The notes under the pieces were generated by a model that was not told the DNA's origin, ran no database searches, and saw nothing but the letters and a program-made list of their open reading frames with translations. From NCBI GenBank assembly GCA_963519305.1, contig CAUQMS010000012.1:1-64000 (forward strand): a DNA stretch of 64,000 nucleotides. Reading direction: 5' to 3'. The translations under genes were made by a program, and so were the position numbers. Of this stretch, positions 26,396 through 35,093 are shown piece after piece (position 1 is the stretch's first letter; every line of letters starts with the position of its first letter). This DNA comes from Ewingella sp963519305 (GTDB lineage: Bacteria; Pseudomonadota; Gammaproteobacteria; Enterobacterales; Enterobacteriaceae).

Positions 26396-27622
26396 ATGCC
26401 CCTGAAAACCCTGTCTGAACAACTCTGTCTGGCCGCCTTGCTGCTCGGGATATTAAGCAGCCCGGTGCGCGCGGGCGATGAAATCGCCTTCTGGAATACG
26501 CCCCAGTATGGCGGCAACAGCTTTAACCGTTTACCGCCGGAGCAGCCCTACTTCAATGCGCTGCGCGGCTATGGCGCCAGCTGGGTGCGGCTCTCCTATG
26601 ACAAATGGCAACCGGCGCAGCGGGATTTTCTGCTTGGGAATGCCGACCACTATCAGGGGCTGGTCCCGCAGGATCTGGCGACGCTGCAAGCCACACTGGA
26701 TCGGGCGCAGGCCGCCGGGCTGAAAGTGGTTATCACGCCGCTTTCCCTGCCCGGAATGCGCTGGTCGCAAAACAACGGCGGCAAATTTGACGACCGACTG
26801 TGGCAGGACAAAGCTTACTGGCAGCAAAGTGCGGCGTTCTGGCGTGACCTGGCGAAGGTGCTGAAAGACCACCCCGCCGTGGCGGCCTATAACCTGATTA
26901 ACGAACCGGCACCGGAGAAAATGGGCGGGCTGCCAGAACATTCAAGTCTGGCCGACATGCAGCACTGGTATCAGCAACAAAAGGGTTCGGCGCGGGACTT
27001 ACCGGCGTTCTACCAGATGCTGATCAAGGCGATTCGTGAAGTCGATCCGCTGACGCCGATTATGGTCGATGGCGGCTGGTATGGCGCGGCCGACGGTTTC
27101 AGCTACTGGCCCCAGCAGCTTGCCGATCGGCGCGTGCTCTACAGTTTTCATATGTATGAACCTTATGCCGCCACCAGCGGGCCAAATTTAAAACGCGCCA
27201 AACCCTACCAGTACCCTGGCATCGTGCCGTTCGGGCAGGGCAAAGAGATGTGGAATGCACAACGGGTGGCGGCCTATCTGCAACAGCCGTTCGACTGGGC
27301 TAAAAAGAATCAGATTCCGGCTAACCGGATGGTGGCGGGGGAGTTTGGTTGTATCCGCGTGCTCAGCGGTTGCCGTCAATATCTGGAAGATGTTCTGAAC
27401 GTGCTGGATAAAAAACAGGCGCACTGGGCGTTCTACAGTTTCCGCGAAGACAGCTGGGATGCGATGGATTACGAACTCGGCAAAAGCAAAGTACCGTGGT
27501 CCTACTGGCAGGCGATGGATCAGAAAAAGCCCGATACCTTGCAGCGCCACAATACGCCGGAGTTCGCGCCGATAAGCCAGCGGTTGGGTAAGAACAGGAC
27601 GACAGATCAGAAAACGAACTGA
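26396..27622 (+). CDS. Secreted glycoside hydrolase family 5 (cellulase-like)
   Basis: A 408-residue exported enzyme. A signal peptide of about 26 residues ends in PVRA|G. The GH5 barrel shows the acid/base glutamate in LINEP (Glu170), YSFHMYEP, and the nucleophile in VAGEFG (Glu316), so it should cleave beta-1,4-linked glucan or a related beta-glycan by a retaining mechanism. No carbohydrate-binding module is present. It follows the VxrAB-like operon by 88 bp with its own promoter-like region carrying CTGACA repeats, so control by that system is inferred. Substrate cannot be stated; plant polymer and cell-envelope glycan are both possible. Confidence 0.87.
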   Translation: MPLKTLSEQLCLAALLLGILSSPVRAGDEIAFWNTPQYGGNSFNRLPPEQPYFNALRGYGASWVRLSYDKWQPAQRDFLLGNADHYQGLVPQDLATLQATLDRAQAAGLKVVITPLSLPGMRWSQNNGGKFDDRLWQDKAYWQQSAAFWRDLAKVLKDHPAVAAYNLINEPAPEKMGGLPEHSSLADMQHWYQQQKGSARDLPAFYQMLIKAIREVDPLTPIMVDGGWYGAADGFSYWPQQLADRRVLYSFHMYEPYAATSGPNLKRAKPYQYPGIVPFGQGKEMWNAQRVAAYLQQPFDWAKKNQIPANRMVAGEFGCIRVLSGCRQYLEDVLNVLDKKQAHWAFYSFREDSWDAMDYELGKSKVPWSYWQAMDQKKPDTLQRHNTPEFAPISQRLGKNRTTDQKTN

Positions 27623-27679
27623 CGTTCTGCTTAATGAAAACGAAATAGTCCGCAGCCAGGCGGCGGGCTAATCAGCACA

Positions 27680-28696
27680 TCAGCGGCCGACCCGTGCCTG
27701 CATGGCGGCCGGATAGCGTTCTCCGACGATTTTCACCGTTTCAAGCGCCTGCGTGATCTTATGTAAATCATCCTGACTGAGGGTCATTTGTGCGGCGCCC
27801 AGGTTCTCTTCCAGACGGTGCAGTTTCGTGGTGCCAGGAATAGGCACGATCCACGGTTTTTGGGCCAGCAGCCAGGCCAGTGCAATTTGCGCGGAGGTCA
27901 CGGCTTTCTCTTTGGACAGATCCGCCAGCAGCGTCACCAGCTTTTCATTCGCTTCCCGCGCTTCGGCGGCAAAACGTGGCACTTTGCTGCGAAAATCATC
28001 CTCGCCAAAGGGGGTATTGGCGTTTATCGCTCCGGTCAAAAAGCCTTTGCCTAACGGGCTGAATGGCACAAACCCAATGCCCAGTTCTTCCAGCAGCGGC
28101 AAAATCTCCTGCTCAGGTTCGCGCCACCACATAGAGTATTCACTTTGCAGTGCCGCAACAGGCTGAACGGCATGTGCCCGGCGAATCGTTTGTGCACTGG
28201 CCTCTGAAAGCCCGAAGTGCTTGACCTTTCCTTCGGCGATCAATGCTTTCACGGTGCCTGCGACGTCTTCAATCGGCACATCAGGATCGACGCGGTGCTG
28301 ATAAAGCAGGTCGATAACGTCCGTTTTGAGCCGTCGCAGCGAACCTTCCACCGCGGCACGGATATGCTCCGGGCGGCTGTTTAAAATCTGCTGCTTATTA
28401 TCTTCGCCAAAGGTGAAACCGAATTTGGTGGCGATAACCACCCGATCGCGAAACGGTTTTAAGGCTTCGCCGACCACCTCTTCATTCAGGTACGGGCCGT
28501 ACACTTCGGCGGTATCGAAAAAGGTCACGCCGCGCTCAACGGCAGCACGAATTAATTCTACGGCCTGACGGGTATCTGTCGCCGGGCCGTAGCCATAGCT
28601 GAGTCCCATACAACCCAGACCCAGCGCCGATACTTCAAGCCCGGAGTTACCGAGATAACGTTTTGGCATGTTGTTGTTCAGTTTTACGGTTTGCAC
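27680..28696 (-). CDS. Aldo/keto reductase
   Basis: A 338-residue NADPH-dependent oxidoreductase with the (beta/alpha)8 fold. The catalytic tetrad is visible: Asp and Tyr in FFDTAEVYG, Lys in IATKFGF, His in LLYQHRVDP. SEYSMWWREPE and VPIPGTTKLHRLEENLGA are typical of the YajO/YghZ-type group. Substrate is unknown. The frame is open to an ATG at 28732, but that ATG has no Shine-Dalgarno and would add a lysine-rich extension; the GTG at 28696 follows AGAAGAAGGA and is preferred. It converges on the GH5 gene and has no operon partner. Confidence 0.85.
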   Translation of the reverse strand: MQTVKLNNNMPKRYLGNSGLEVSALGLGCMGLSYGYGPATDTRQAVELIRAAVERGVTFFDTAEVYGPYLNEEVVGEALKPFRDRVVIATKFGFTFGEDNKQQILNSRPEHIRAAVEGSLRRLKTDVIDLLYQHRVDPDVPIEDVAGTVKALIAEGKVKHFGLSEASAQTIRRAHAVQPVAALQSEYSMWWREPEQEILPLLEELGIGFVPFSPLGKGFLTGAINANTPFGEDDFRSKVPRFAAEAREANEKLVTLLADLSKEKAVTSAQIALAWLLAQKPWIVPIPGTTKLHRLEENLGAAQMTLSQDDLHKITQALETVKIVGERYPAAMQARVGR

Positions 28697-28894
28697 GTTG
28701 TCATCCTTCTTCTTTTTGCGTCTGAAAAGCATAACGCAGAGTGATTCATCAGATTAGAGGGTGTAAATGCATAGACGTTATGAGCAGGGTTCATGAGTTG
28801 TTTTAATTTTATTGATATACCCCTGTTCCGGATGTCAGAGTAAAAGCTGCGCGTTTGACCCTAACCGGGAAACCAGACCTCACAGGAGATAGCC

Positions 28895-29299
28895 ATGACA
28901 GATAAAACCTCCGCGCAGTGCCACTGTGGTGCTGTCGTTTTCAATGCTGAACTGACCGACGGGTTCAATACCGTTTTGCGCTGTAACTGCTCCTTTTGCC
29001 GTATGCGCGGGGCCGTGGTGGTCACGGCGCGGGGCATTGATATCCTGAAGGGAAAAGAGAAACTCACCGAGTACCGGTTTAGCAGCCAGGAAGCCGCCCA
29101 TTACTTCTGCTCGGAGTGCGGCATTTATACGTTCCACCAGCGCCGCTCTGACCCCACGTTGTACGGAGTGAACGTCGCCTGTATCGAAGGCGTATCGCCC
29201 TTTGATTTTGCCTCGGTCAAGGTCTCGGATGGAATGAATCATCCGAAAGACGGTGGGGCAGGCGGTGTGGCGGGATATGTATCCTACAAACCCGCGTAG
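28895..29299 (+). CDS. GFA/CENP-V family zinc protein
   Basis: A 134-residue protein of the glutathione-dependent formaldehyde-activating (GFA) family. The zinc-binding cysteines are visible: CHCG near residue 9, RCNCSFCR (~29-36), and CSECG (~73-77). The family binds zinc and, in some members, glutathione-linked substrates; the true reaction here is unknown. A strong Shine-Dalgarno (CAGGAGATAGCC) precedes the ATG. It is a single gene between the aldo/keto reductase, which diverges from it, and a small protein gene. Confidence 0.9.
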   Translation: MTDKTSAQCHCGAVVFNAELTDGFNTVLRCNCSFCRMRGAVVVTARGIDILKGKEKLTEYRFSSQEAAHYFCSECGIYTFHQRRSDPTLYGVNVACIEGVSPFDFASVKVSDGMNHPKDGGAGGVAGYVSYKPA

Positions 29300-29402
29300 T
29301 TTTCAGCCGAAAGCCCTGCTGATTCTCCCGCTGATACTCAAAATCATCGTCATCACGCAGGAAGAAGCATACAATCCGGTGACATAAACAGTAGGAAGAA
29401 AA

Positions 29403-29579
29403 ATGATGACACGCACCGTTGAGAAAATTGAGTCCGATTTAATTAAGGCCCGCAAAGAGCGGGATTCCTGGAAAGGCAACCGTAACAGCGGCAACAACGT
29501 GGAAATGGTCAAAAAGTACATTGCCTCGTTGGAGAAAGAGCTCGCTGAAGCCACCAAACCTGAAGCGAATAAAGCATAA
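29403..29579 (+). CDS. Small charged helical protein, 58 residues
   Basis: An open frame with a good Shine-Dalgarno (AGGAAG, 29393-29398) starts at either of two adjacent ATGs and encodes MMTRTVEKIESDLIKARKER, then DSWKGNRNSGNNVEMVKKYI and a Glu/Ala/Lys-rich end. It has about 40 percent charged residues, is predicted all-helical, and could form a coiled coil. There is no signal or membrane segment. I do not recognise a family. The clean start context and codon use support a real gene, too short to be called by usual length cut-offs. Confidence 0.7.
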   Translation: MMTRTVEKIESDLIKARKERDSWKGNRNSGNNVEMVKKYIASLEKELAEATKPEANKA

Positions 29580-29746
29580 TTCCCGCCTGGCTGTCGCCTT
29601 AACCACAGAGGCAGCCAGCATCCCACTACCCAATTCCTCCACCATCCTTATGTTTTATTCTGAAAAGCTCATGTTTTTTTCTTGGTAGCCAATAAAAACC
29701 TTCGCGCATAACGTGATGGGTTTGATGGGCAAGAGAAGGGAATACC

Positions 29747-31054
29747 GTGGCTGGGAATAATCAACGACGCTTGAAAACGCTGGTTGGGGCAGGAAGTTAT
29801 CTTTATGCCGCTAATGACCTGAAACCCCTGGCGGGCATACAGCGCGCAGTTGAACTGGCGCGCAAGGCGGAAGCGGCGAAAATCACCGGGCTGTTTACCG
29901 CCGACCTGTTGCAGGCCGATCCAGCTGGTCTTGCGGGCAGCACCGGCAGTCAGGATCCGCTGATCACGCTGGCCGCACTGAGCCAGGTGACGTCACATAT
30001 CGGGCTGGTTGCCACCGTCTCCACCACCTACCAACACCCTTATAATCTGGCCCGGCTGGTGGCTACGCTGGATCACGTCAGCGGCGGGCGTGCGGCCTGG
30101 AATGCAGTAACCTCTTCAGTCGGCGAGGAAAATTTCGGCGATGTAACGCTGCCCGATCCGGCCCAGCGCTATGCGCGTGCCACCGAATTTATTCAGGTGC
30201 TGAATGCGCTGCTGGACGCCAATGACCCTTCCGCCGTGCAGCGGACAGCCTCCGGCGGCACAAAGATTGACCCGCAGAAGCTGCACCCCATCCACTATCA
30301 CGGTGACTTTTTCCGCGTGCAGGGGCCGCTGAATGTGCCGGTGCCGCCGCAGGGCCGGCCGGTGCAATTTCAGGCCGGGCAGTCAGAAGAGGGCATCACG
30401 CTGGGCGCGCGCTATGCGGAAGTGATTTATACCTCGCAGCCGACCTTTGAGGATGCCGTGGCCTTTGTCCAACAGCTGCATCAGCGGGCGCGTGGCTTTG
30501 GCCGGGCGGAGAACTTGCCGCTGGTGATGAACTCGTTCCACTCGGTGATTGGCGAAAACGACGCCGATGTGGCCCGCAGGCTGCGTGAAAAACATGAACG
30601 CATTGATTATCAGCAGGGGCGGCTGAAGCTGGCCGATATGCTGGGCGGTGAGGTGGATCTGCGCGATCTGCCGCTGGATAAACCCTTGCCCGCAGCGCTG
30701 CTGCCCGATGTGTCGCAGGTCAACCGCCGTCGCGGGCGGGCTGAGATCTTCCGCCGTTTTGCCGGACAGGGGCTGACGCTGCGTGAACTGATCATTCAGG
30801 CGCAGGAGACCGGCCACTGGTTTACCGCCGGGACGCCGGAACAGCTGGCGGACGCCATCGAACAGCGCTACCGCGCCGGGGTGCTGGACGTGATTTCCCT
30901 CCACGGACTGGGGCAGCCCGATCAGGAAGACTTATTGGTAAATGGTTTACTGCCAGAACTGCGTAAGCGCGGGCTAGTAGATGAGGATTATCAGGGAGAT
31001 ACTTTCCGGGATAACCTTGGCCTGCCGCCTCTGGCTTTGGCTTCTTTACAATGA
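29747..31054 (+). CDS. LLM-class flavin-dependent monooxygenase (NtaA/SnaA/DszA type)
   Basis: A 435-residue bacterial-luciferase-fold oxygenase that would use FMNH2 supplied by a separate reductase to oxidise organosulphur, aminopolycarboxylate or similar compounds. Family marks are ITGLFTADLLQ, VSTTYQHPYNLARLVATLDH, SGGRAAWNAVTS, YHGDFFRVQGPLNVP and FQAGQSEEGI. It starts at a GTG. No flavin reductase or ABC importer is adjacent, so the substrate is unclear and the electrons must come from elsewhere. The end, NLGLPPLALASLQ, is typical. Confidence 0.87.
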   Translation: MAGNNQRRLKTLVGAGSYLYAANDLKPLAGIQRAVELARKAEAAKITGLFTADLLQADPAGLAGSTGSQDPLITLAALSQVTSHIGLVATVSTTYQHPYNLARLVATLDHVSGGRAAWNAVTSSVGEENFGDVTLPDPAQRYARATEFIQVLNALLDANDPSAVQRTASGGTKIDPQKLHPIHYHGDFFRVQGPLNVPVPPQGRPVQFQAGQSEEGITLGARYAEVIYTSQPTFEDAVAFVQQLHQRARGFGRAENLPLVMNSFHSVIGENDADVARRLREKHERIDYQQGRLKLADMLGGEVDLRDLPLDKPLPAALLPDVSQVNRRRGRAEIFRRFAGQGLTLRELIIQAQETGHWFTAGTPEQLADAIEQRYRAGVLDVISLHGLGQPDQEDLLVNGLLPELRKRGLVDEDYQGDTFRDNLGLPPLALASLQ

Positions 31055-31162
31055 ACATAATTTGCAAATATTGACCTGTCATGGCGCGTCGCGTTTAGTG
31101 GTAAAGTCGCGCGATATCACTCAGCCTGCCATTGCAGAGAGTGTAACCATGAAGGGAATACC

Positions 31163-31384
31163 ATGAGCAAAATCATTATCGCCGGGCTTTTAGCCACCCT
31201 GCTTGCCGGGTGTGCAACTCAATCTCCTTGCGTTCCGGTGTACGACTCAGAAGGGCGTCTGGTCCACACCAATACCTGCATGAAAGGCACCACGCAGGAT
31301 AACTGGGATACCGCAGGCGCCGTCGCCGGTGGCGTGGCCGCCGTGGCTGCCGTCACGCTCGGGATTGTCGCGCTGACCCGTTAA
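31163..31384 (+). CDS. Small predicted lipoprotein with C-terminal membrane helix
   Basis: A 73-residue protein with a lipobox (LLATLLAGC, Cys17), a short middle part with two cysteines (SPCVPVYDSEG and NTCMKG), and a Gly/Ala/Val-rich hydrophobic stretch near the end (AGAVAGGVAAVAAVTLGIVA) resembling glycine-zipper segments. AAGGGAATACC precedes the ATG. The family is common in enterobacteria but its function is unknown to me. A strong terminator follows. Confidence 0.8.
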   Translation: MSKIIIAGLLATLLAGCATQSPCVPVYDSEGRLVHTNTCMKGTTQDNWDTAGAVAGGVAAVAAVTLGIVALTR

Positions 31385-31411
31385 GCATCAGATATCGTTG
31401 TCATAAATCAG

Positions 31412-31442
31412 GCCGGTGGTGTTAATACCCACCGGCTTTTTT
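31412..31442 (+). terminator. Intrinsic terminator
   Basis: GCCGGTGG (31412-31419) pairs perfectly with CCACCGGC (31429-31436), followed by six T. It ends the small lipoprotein gene and lies just before the converging lldD stop; its minus-strand version lacks a comparable T-run. Confidence 0.85.
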
Positions 31443-31452
31443 GCGCCTGACA

Positions 31453-32598
31453 TCAGCGGATGCCGCCTGCCACTAAAGAAGCCCGGCTGATATCACCAAT
31501 CGTCTTCGCGCCGGTCAGGGTCATCGCCACGCGCATCTCTTTTTCGATCAACGTCAGCAGATTCACCACCCCGGCTTCACCGGCGGCAGCCAGCGCGTAA
31601 ACAAAAGCGCGGCCAAGCAGCACGCTGTCGGCGCCGAGTGCAATCATCCGTACGACGTCCAGCCCGGTGCGGATACCGGAATCCGCCAGAATAGTGATAT
31701 CGCCTTTCACCGCATCGGCGATGGCGGGCAGCGCGTGGGCGGTTGAGAGCACGCCGTCCAGCTGACGTCCGCCGTGGTTGGACACCACAATGCCGTCCGC
31801 ACCAAACTTCACTGCGTCTTTGGCGTCTTCCGGGTCCAGAATGCCTTTGATGATCATCGGGCCTTTCCAGAACTCGCGGATCCACTCTAAATCTTTCCAT
31901 GAAATCGACGGGTCGAAGTTGGTCCCCAGCCAGCCGATATAATCTTCCAGCGTGGTCGGCTTGCCGCGGTACGCCGACACATTGCCGAGGTCATGCGGTT
32001 TGCCATTCAGGCCGACGTCCCACGCCCACTGCGGATGCGTCACCGCCTGCAACATGCGGCGCGCGGCGGCATTGGGCCCGCTCATGCCGGAGTGTGCATC
32101 GCGGTAACGTGCGCCAGGCACCGGCATATCAACGGTAAAGACCAGTGTTTTGACGCCCGCTGCCTGCGCGCGCTCCAGCGCATTGCGCATAAAGCCCCGG
32201 TCTTTCAGCACGTACAGCTGAAACCACATCGGCCGGCTGATGGCCGGTGCGACTTCTTCAATCGGGCAGACCGAAACGGTGGAGAGCGTAAACGGAATGC
32301 CTTTTTTCTCCGCCGCCCGCGCCGCCTGCACTTCACCGCGTCTGGCGTACATCCCGGTCAGACCGACCGGCGCGAGGATCACCGGCATCGCCAGCTCCTC
32401 GCCAAACAGCGTGGTGGCGGTGCTCAGCTCAGACATATTTTTCAAAATGCGCTGACGCAGGGCGATATCAGCCAGATCGGCGGTATTACGGCGCAGCGTG
32501 TGCTCGTTGTACGCGCCGCCGTCGATGTAGTGGAACAGGAAGGGCGGCAGCCTGCGCTGCGCTGCCGCACGGTAATCGGTCGAAGCAGAAATAATCAT
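31453..32598 (-). CDS. lldD: FMN-dependent L-lactate dehydrogenase
   Basis: A 381-residue membrane-associated flavoenzyme that oxidises L-lactate to pyruvate and passes electrons to the respiratory chain. It aligns along its length with E. coli LldD: N-terminal SASTDYRAAAQRRLPPFLFH, GLTGMYARRGE, LVFTVDMPVPGARYRD, the catalytic histidine region VVSNHGGRQLDG, and LADSGIRTGLDV. It lies 45 bp downstream of fucP as last gene of the fucose cluster. The diketo-deoxyfuconate route releases pyruvate and L-lactate, so this enzyme finishes the pathway. The usual lldP and lldR neighbours are absent. Confidence 0.93.
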   Translation of the reverse strand: MIISASTDYRAAAQRRLPPFLFHYIDGGAYNEHTLRRNTADLADIALRQRILKNMSELSTATTLFGEELAMPVILAPVGLTGMYARRGEVQAARAAEKKGIPFTLSTVSVCPIEEVAPAISRPMWFQLYVLKDRGFMRNALERAQAAGVKTLVFTVDMPVPGARYRDAHSGMSGPNAAARRMLQAVTHPQWAWDVGLNGKPHDLGNVSAYRGKPTTLEDYIGWLGTNFDPSISWKDLEWIREFWKGPMIIKGILDPEDAKDAVKFGADGIVVSNHGGRQLDGVLSTAHALPAIADAVKGDITILADSGIRTGLDVVRMIALGADSVLLGRAFVYALAAAGEAGVVNLLTLIEKEMRVAMTLTGAKTIGDISRASLVAGGIR

Positions 32599-32643
32599 CT
32601 TGATTCAGCGTCCCTTTTGATTTCAGTGGTGTGGGTCTGGCGC

Positions 32644-33873
32644 TTAACGCGCTCTCTGACGTAAACCATAGACCAGTACCACCGCAAAACAAATCATAGG
32701 CAGGGAATAGGAAACGGCGGTGGTGTAGTGATCGGCCAGCGCGCCCATCAGGTACGGCATGATGGCCCCGCCGACAATCGCCATGATCATCACCGAACTG
32801 GCGCGTTTGGTCTGTTTGCCCATGTTCTTGACGCCCATAGCAAAAATGGTCGGGAACATGATCGACATAAAGAAGAACACCGCCACCAGTGCGACCACCG
32901 AGACGTTATCAATCCCTGCCACCACTACGCCACACAGCACAATGTTTATCAGGGCGTAGACCACCAGCAGCGTTGCCGGGCGTACATGGCCCATCAGCCA
33001 GGTGCTGAAGAAGCGCCCGATCATAAAGCTGATCATACCGATGGAGAGCAGGTAAGAGGCATTCTGATTCGACAGCGTATGCCAGTGCTCCGTGGTGTAG
33101 TTGATGAAGAACGCACCGACGCCAACCTGCGCCGCCACATAGAAGAATTGCGCGATCACGCCGCCGGTGAAGTGTGCGTGCTGCCACAATCCTTTCTCCA
33201 CGCCGCCCGCGACGTCACTGCTCTGCTCGCGGATATCCGGCAGACGGGTACGGCCAAACAGCAGGGCGATCAGCAGCACCAGTACGGCGATGGCAACATA
33301 GGTGATTTTCACCGATGCCAGCCCCTCTGCCGTGGTGCCCTGTGTCGCGCTAAAGAACAGCGAACCGCCAATGATTGGCCCGACAAACTGCCCAAGCCCG
33401 TTGAATGACTGGGCGAGATTCAGGCGGCGTTCGGCTCCGGCCGGTTCACCCAGCACGGTGGCGTAAGGGTTAGCCGCGGTTTCCAGACAGCCCAGACCGA
33501 GGGCGATCACAAACAGCGCGAACAGGAATAAGGCAAAACTGCCTGCCGCGGCTGCCGGAACGAACAGCAGTGCGCCCAGCGCATAAAGGCATAAACCGAC
33601 CAGGATCCCGGCCTTATAGCCATAGCGGTCCATAAAGAAACCGGCGGGCAGGGCGATGATGAAATACGCGCCGAAGTAGGCCGCCTGTAACAGACCCGAC
33701 TGGGCTTTATTGACGTGCAGCACTTCCTGAAAATGTTTATTCAGCACATCCAGCAGGCCATAGGATAATCCCCACAGGAAAAACAGCGTGGTGACTAACA
33801 TAAACGCCAGCCGCAGGCCGGACGTCGCTTTCTGCCCGGCGTAAGCCGGTACGGCAGTTTTGTTCGCAAGCAT
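32644..33873 (-). CDS. fucP: L-fucose:proton symporter (FucP-type MFS)
   Basis: A 409-residue major-facilitator transporter with twelve membrane helices. It matches the FHS (fucose-galactose-glucose) subfamily: FFLWGLSYGLLDVLNKHFQE in helix 1, with the charged residue used in proton coupling, AYFGAYFIIALPAGFFMDRY, ETAANPYATVLG, LAQSFNGLGQFVGPI. Within a complete L-fucose catabolic cluster its substrate is almost certainly L-fucose, though related 6-deoxy sugars are possible. A 102-bp gap to the mutarotase gene has no obvious promoter, so it is likely in the same transcript. Confidence 0.87.
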   Translation of the reverse strand: MLANKTAVPAYAGQKATSGLRLAFMLVTTLFFLWGLSYGLLDVLNKHFQEVLHVNKAQSGLLQAAYFGAYFIIALPAGFFMDRYGYKAGILVGLCLYALGALLFVPAAAAGSFALFLFALFVIALGLGCLETAANPYATVLGEPAGAERRLNLAQSFNGLGQFVGPIIGGSLFFSATQGTTAEGLASVKITYVAIAVLVLLIALLFGRTRLPDIREQSSDVAGGVEKGLWQHAHFTGGVIAQFFYVAAQVGVGAFFINYTTEHWHTLSNQNASYLLSIGMISFMIGRFFSTWLMGHVRPATLLVVYALINIVLCGVVVAGIDNVSVVALVAVFFFMSIMFPTIFAMGVKNMGKQTKRASSVMIMAIVGGAIMPYLMGALADHYTTAVSYSLPMICFAVVLVYGLRQRAR

Positions 33874-33975
33874 GTTCTATTCCTCAGTATCTGTTGCAGG
33901 GTTTGTTTCAGCGCAAAGCGGCTGGTTTTTTATGTCAGATAACGTGAAAAACAATGTCCTGAGTGACGCCCCTTT

Positions 33976-34320
33976 TCAGGGCTGTTCAGCCAGTGAAAAA
34001 ATCCGTTTCATTTCCACCCACTTCTCTCCGTCGGGTGTCCAGGGCGTCGGGCGCTGATATTTCCACATCAGGGCTTCCCACTCGCCGACTTTAGGGTTCT
34101 CCAGACTGCGCCGTTCAAACAGCCCGCCGTCGAAATCGTCCGTGGTTTCCATCACCATCATCAGGCGGTTGCCCAGCCGGTAGATCTCCATGTCCTCAAT
34201 ACCGTACCCGCGCAGATGTGCGGCGATCTCCGGCCAGATCCGGCGGTGATGTTGCTGATACTCTTCGATAAGCGCCGGGTCATCGACCAGATCCAGCGCC
34301 TGACAGAAGCGGCGGCTCAT
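33976..34320 (-). CDS. L-fucose/L-rhamnose mutarotase (RhaM family)
   Basis: A 114-residue member of the RhaM (DUF718) mutarotase family, which interconverts alpha and beta anomers of 6-deoxy sugars. Visible family features are YQQHHRRIWPEI with the catalytic His, IEDMEIYRLGNRLMMVME, and EWEALMWKYQRPTPW. By context it supplies the fucose dehydrogenase with the right anomer. Its ATG overlaps the stop of the fucose dehydrogenase gene by 4 bp, so the two are translationally coupled. Confidence 0.87.
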   Translation of the reverse strand: MSRRFCQALDLVDDPALIEEYQQHHRRIWPEIAAHLRGYGIEDMEIYRLGNRLMMVMETTDDFDGGLFERRSLENPKVGEWEALMWKYQRPTPWTPDGEKWVEMKRIFSLAEQP

Positions 34321-35093
34321 GTTAATGCCCGGTCAAGGTGGGTGTAGCCGCCGTCAACCGACAGCCACTGTCCGGTGGTGTGCGAGGCGCGCGACGAGAG
34401 CAGGAAGACCACGGTGTTAGCAATCTCCTGCGGCGTGGTCATGCGCTGCCCCAGTGGGATATGTGAGGTGATCTGTTTGAGCTTCTCTTCGGGGTGGTCG
34501 AAACTTTTTATCCAGCGCTCGTACAGGGGCGTCATCACTTCCGCCGGGATCACCGCATTAACGCGGATACCGTCTTTAAGCAGGGCGGCCGCCCATTCGC
34601 GGGTTAATCCGAGCACACCGCCTTTGGCCGAGGCATAGCCGCTGGTATTGCCTTGTCCGGTCAGCGCGGTTTTTGAACTGATATTGACAATGGCTCCCCG
34701 GCTGGTGCGCAGGGCGTCGAGACTCAGATGTGCCATCATGTAGTAATGGATCAGGTTCTGTTCGAGCGAGCGGACAAAGGCTTCACGCCCGGCGTCCAGC
34801 CCCACGCTGTCATTGGCACCGGCGTTATTCACCAGCCCGTCGAGGCGTCCGTACTGTTTCAGGGTCTGGCTGACGGCCGCCGTACAGCTGGCCTCATCGC
34901 GCAGTTCGGTCAGGATAAAACGGGCCTGCGGCTGATGCTGATGCAGCTGATGCATCAGTTCATTGGACGGTTCGGTATTGCTGATGATCACCGGAATAGC
35001 ACCTTCTTCCGCCAGCGTCATTGAGATGGCCGCCCCGATCCCGGAGCCGCCGCCGGTGACCATCACCACGTTATTTTGCAGATGCAGATTCAT
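34317..35093 (-). CDS. SDR-family L-fucose dehydrogenase
   Basis: A 258-residue short-chain dehydrogenase. The nucleotide-binding motif TGGGSGIG, NNAG, catalytic Ser (NISSKTAL) and YASAK are visible, and the end VDGGYTHLDRALT is typical of proteins annotated L-fucose dehydrogenase. It should oxidise L-fucose to L-fucono-lactone with NAD(P)+. The frame extends upstream to 35246, but the ATG at 35093 gives the normal N-terminus MNLHLQNNVVMVTGG and overlaps the lactonase gene by 23 bp. The assignment between the two SDRs in this cluster rests on their sequence types and position. Confidence 0.83.
   Translation of the reverse strand: MNLHLQNNVVMVTGGGSGIGAAISMTLAEEGAIPVIISNTEPSNELMHQLHQHQPQARFILTELRDEASCTAAVSQTLKQYGRLDGLVNNAGANDSVGLDAGREAFVRSLEQNLIHYYMMAHLSLDALRTSRGAIVNISSKTALTGQGNTSGYASAKGGVLGLTREWAAALLKDGIRVNAVIPAEVMTPLYERWIKSFDHPEEKLKQITSHIPLGQRMTTPQEIANTVVFLLSSRASHTTGQWLSVDGGYTHLDRALT

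Noticed and set aside
32728..33408. Plus-strand frames opposite fucP and lldD.
   Set aside because: These are His/Gln/Arg-rich shadows of the membrane protein and flavoenzyme codons.
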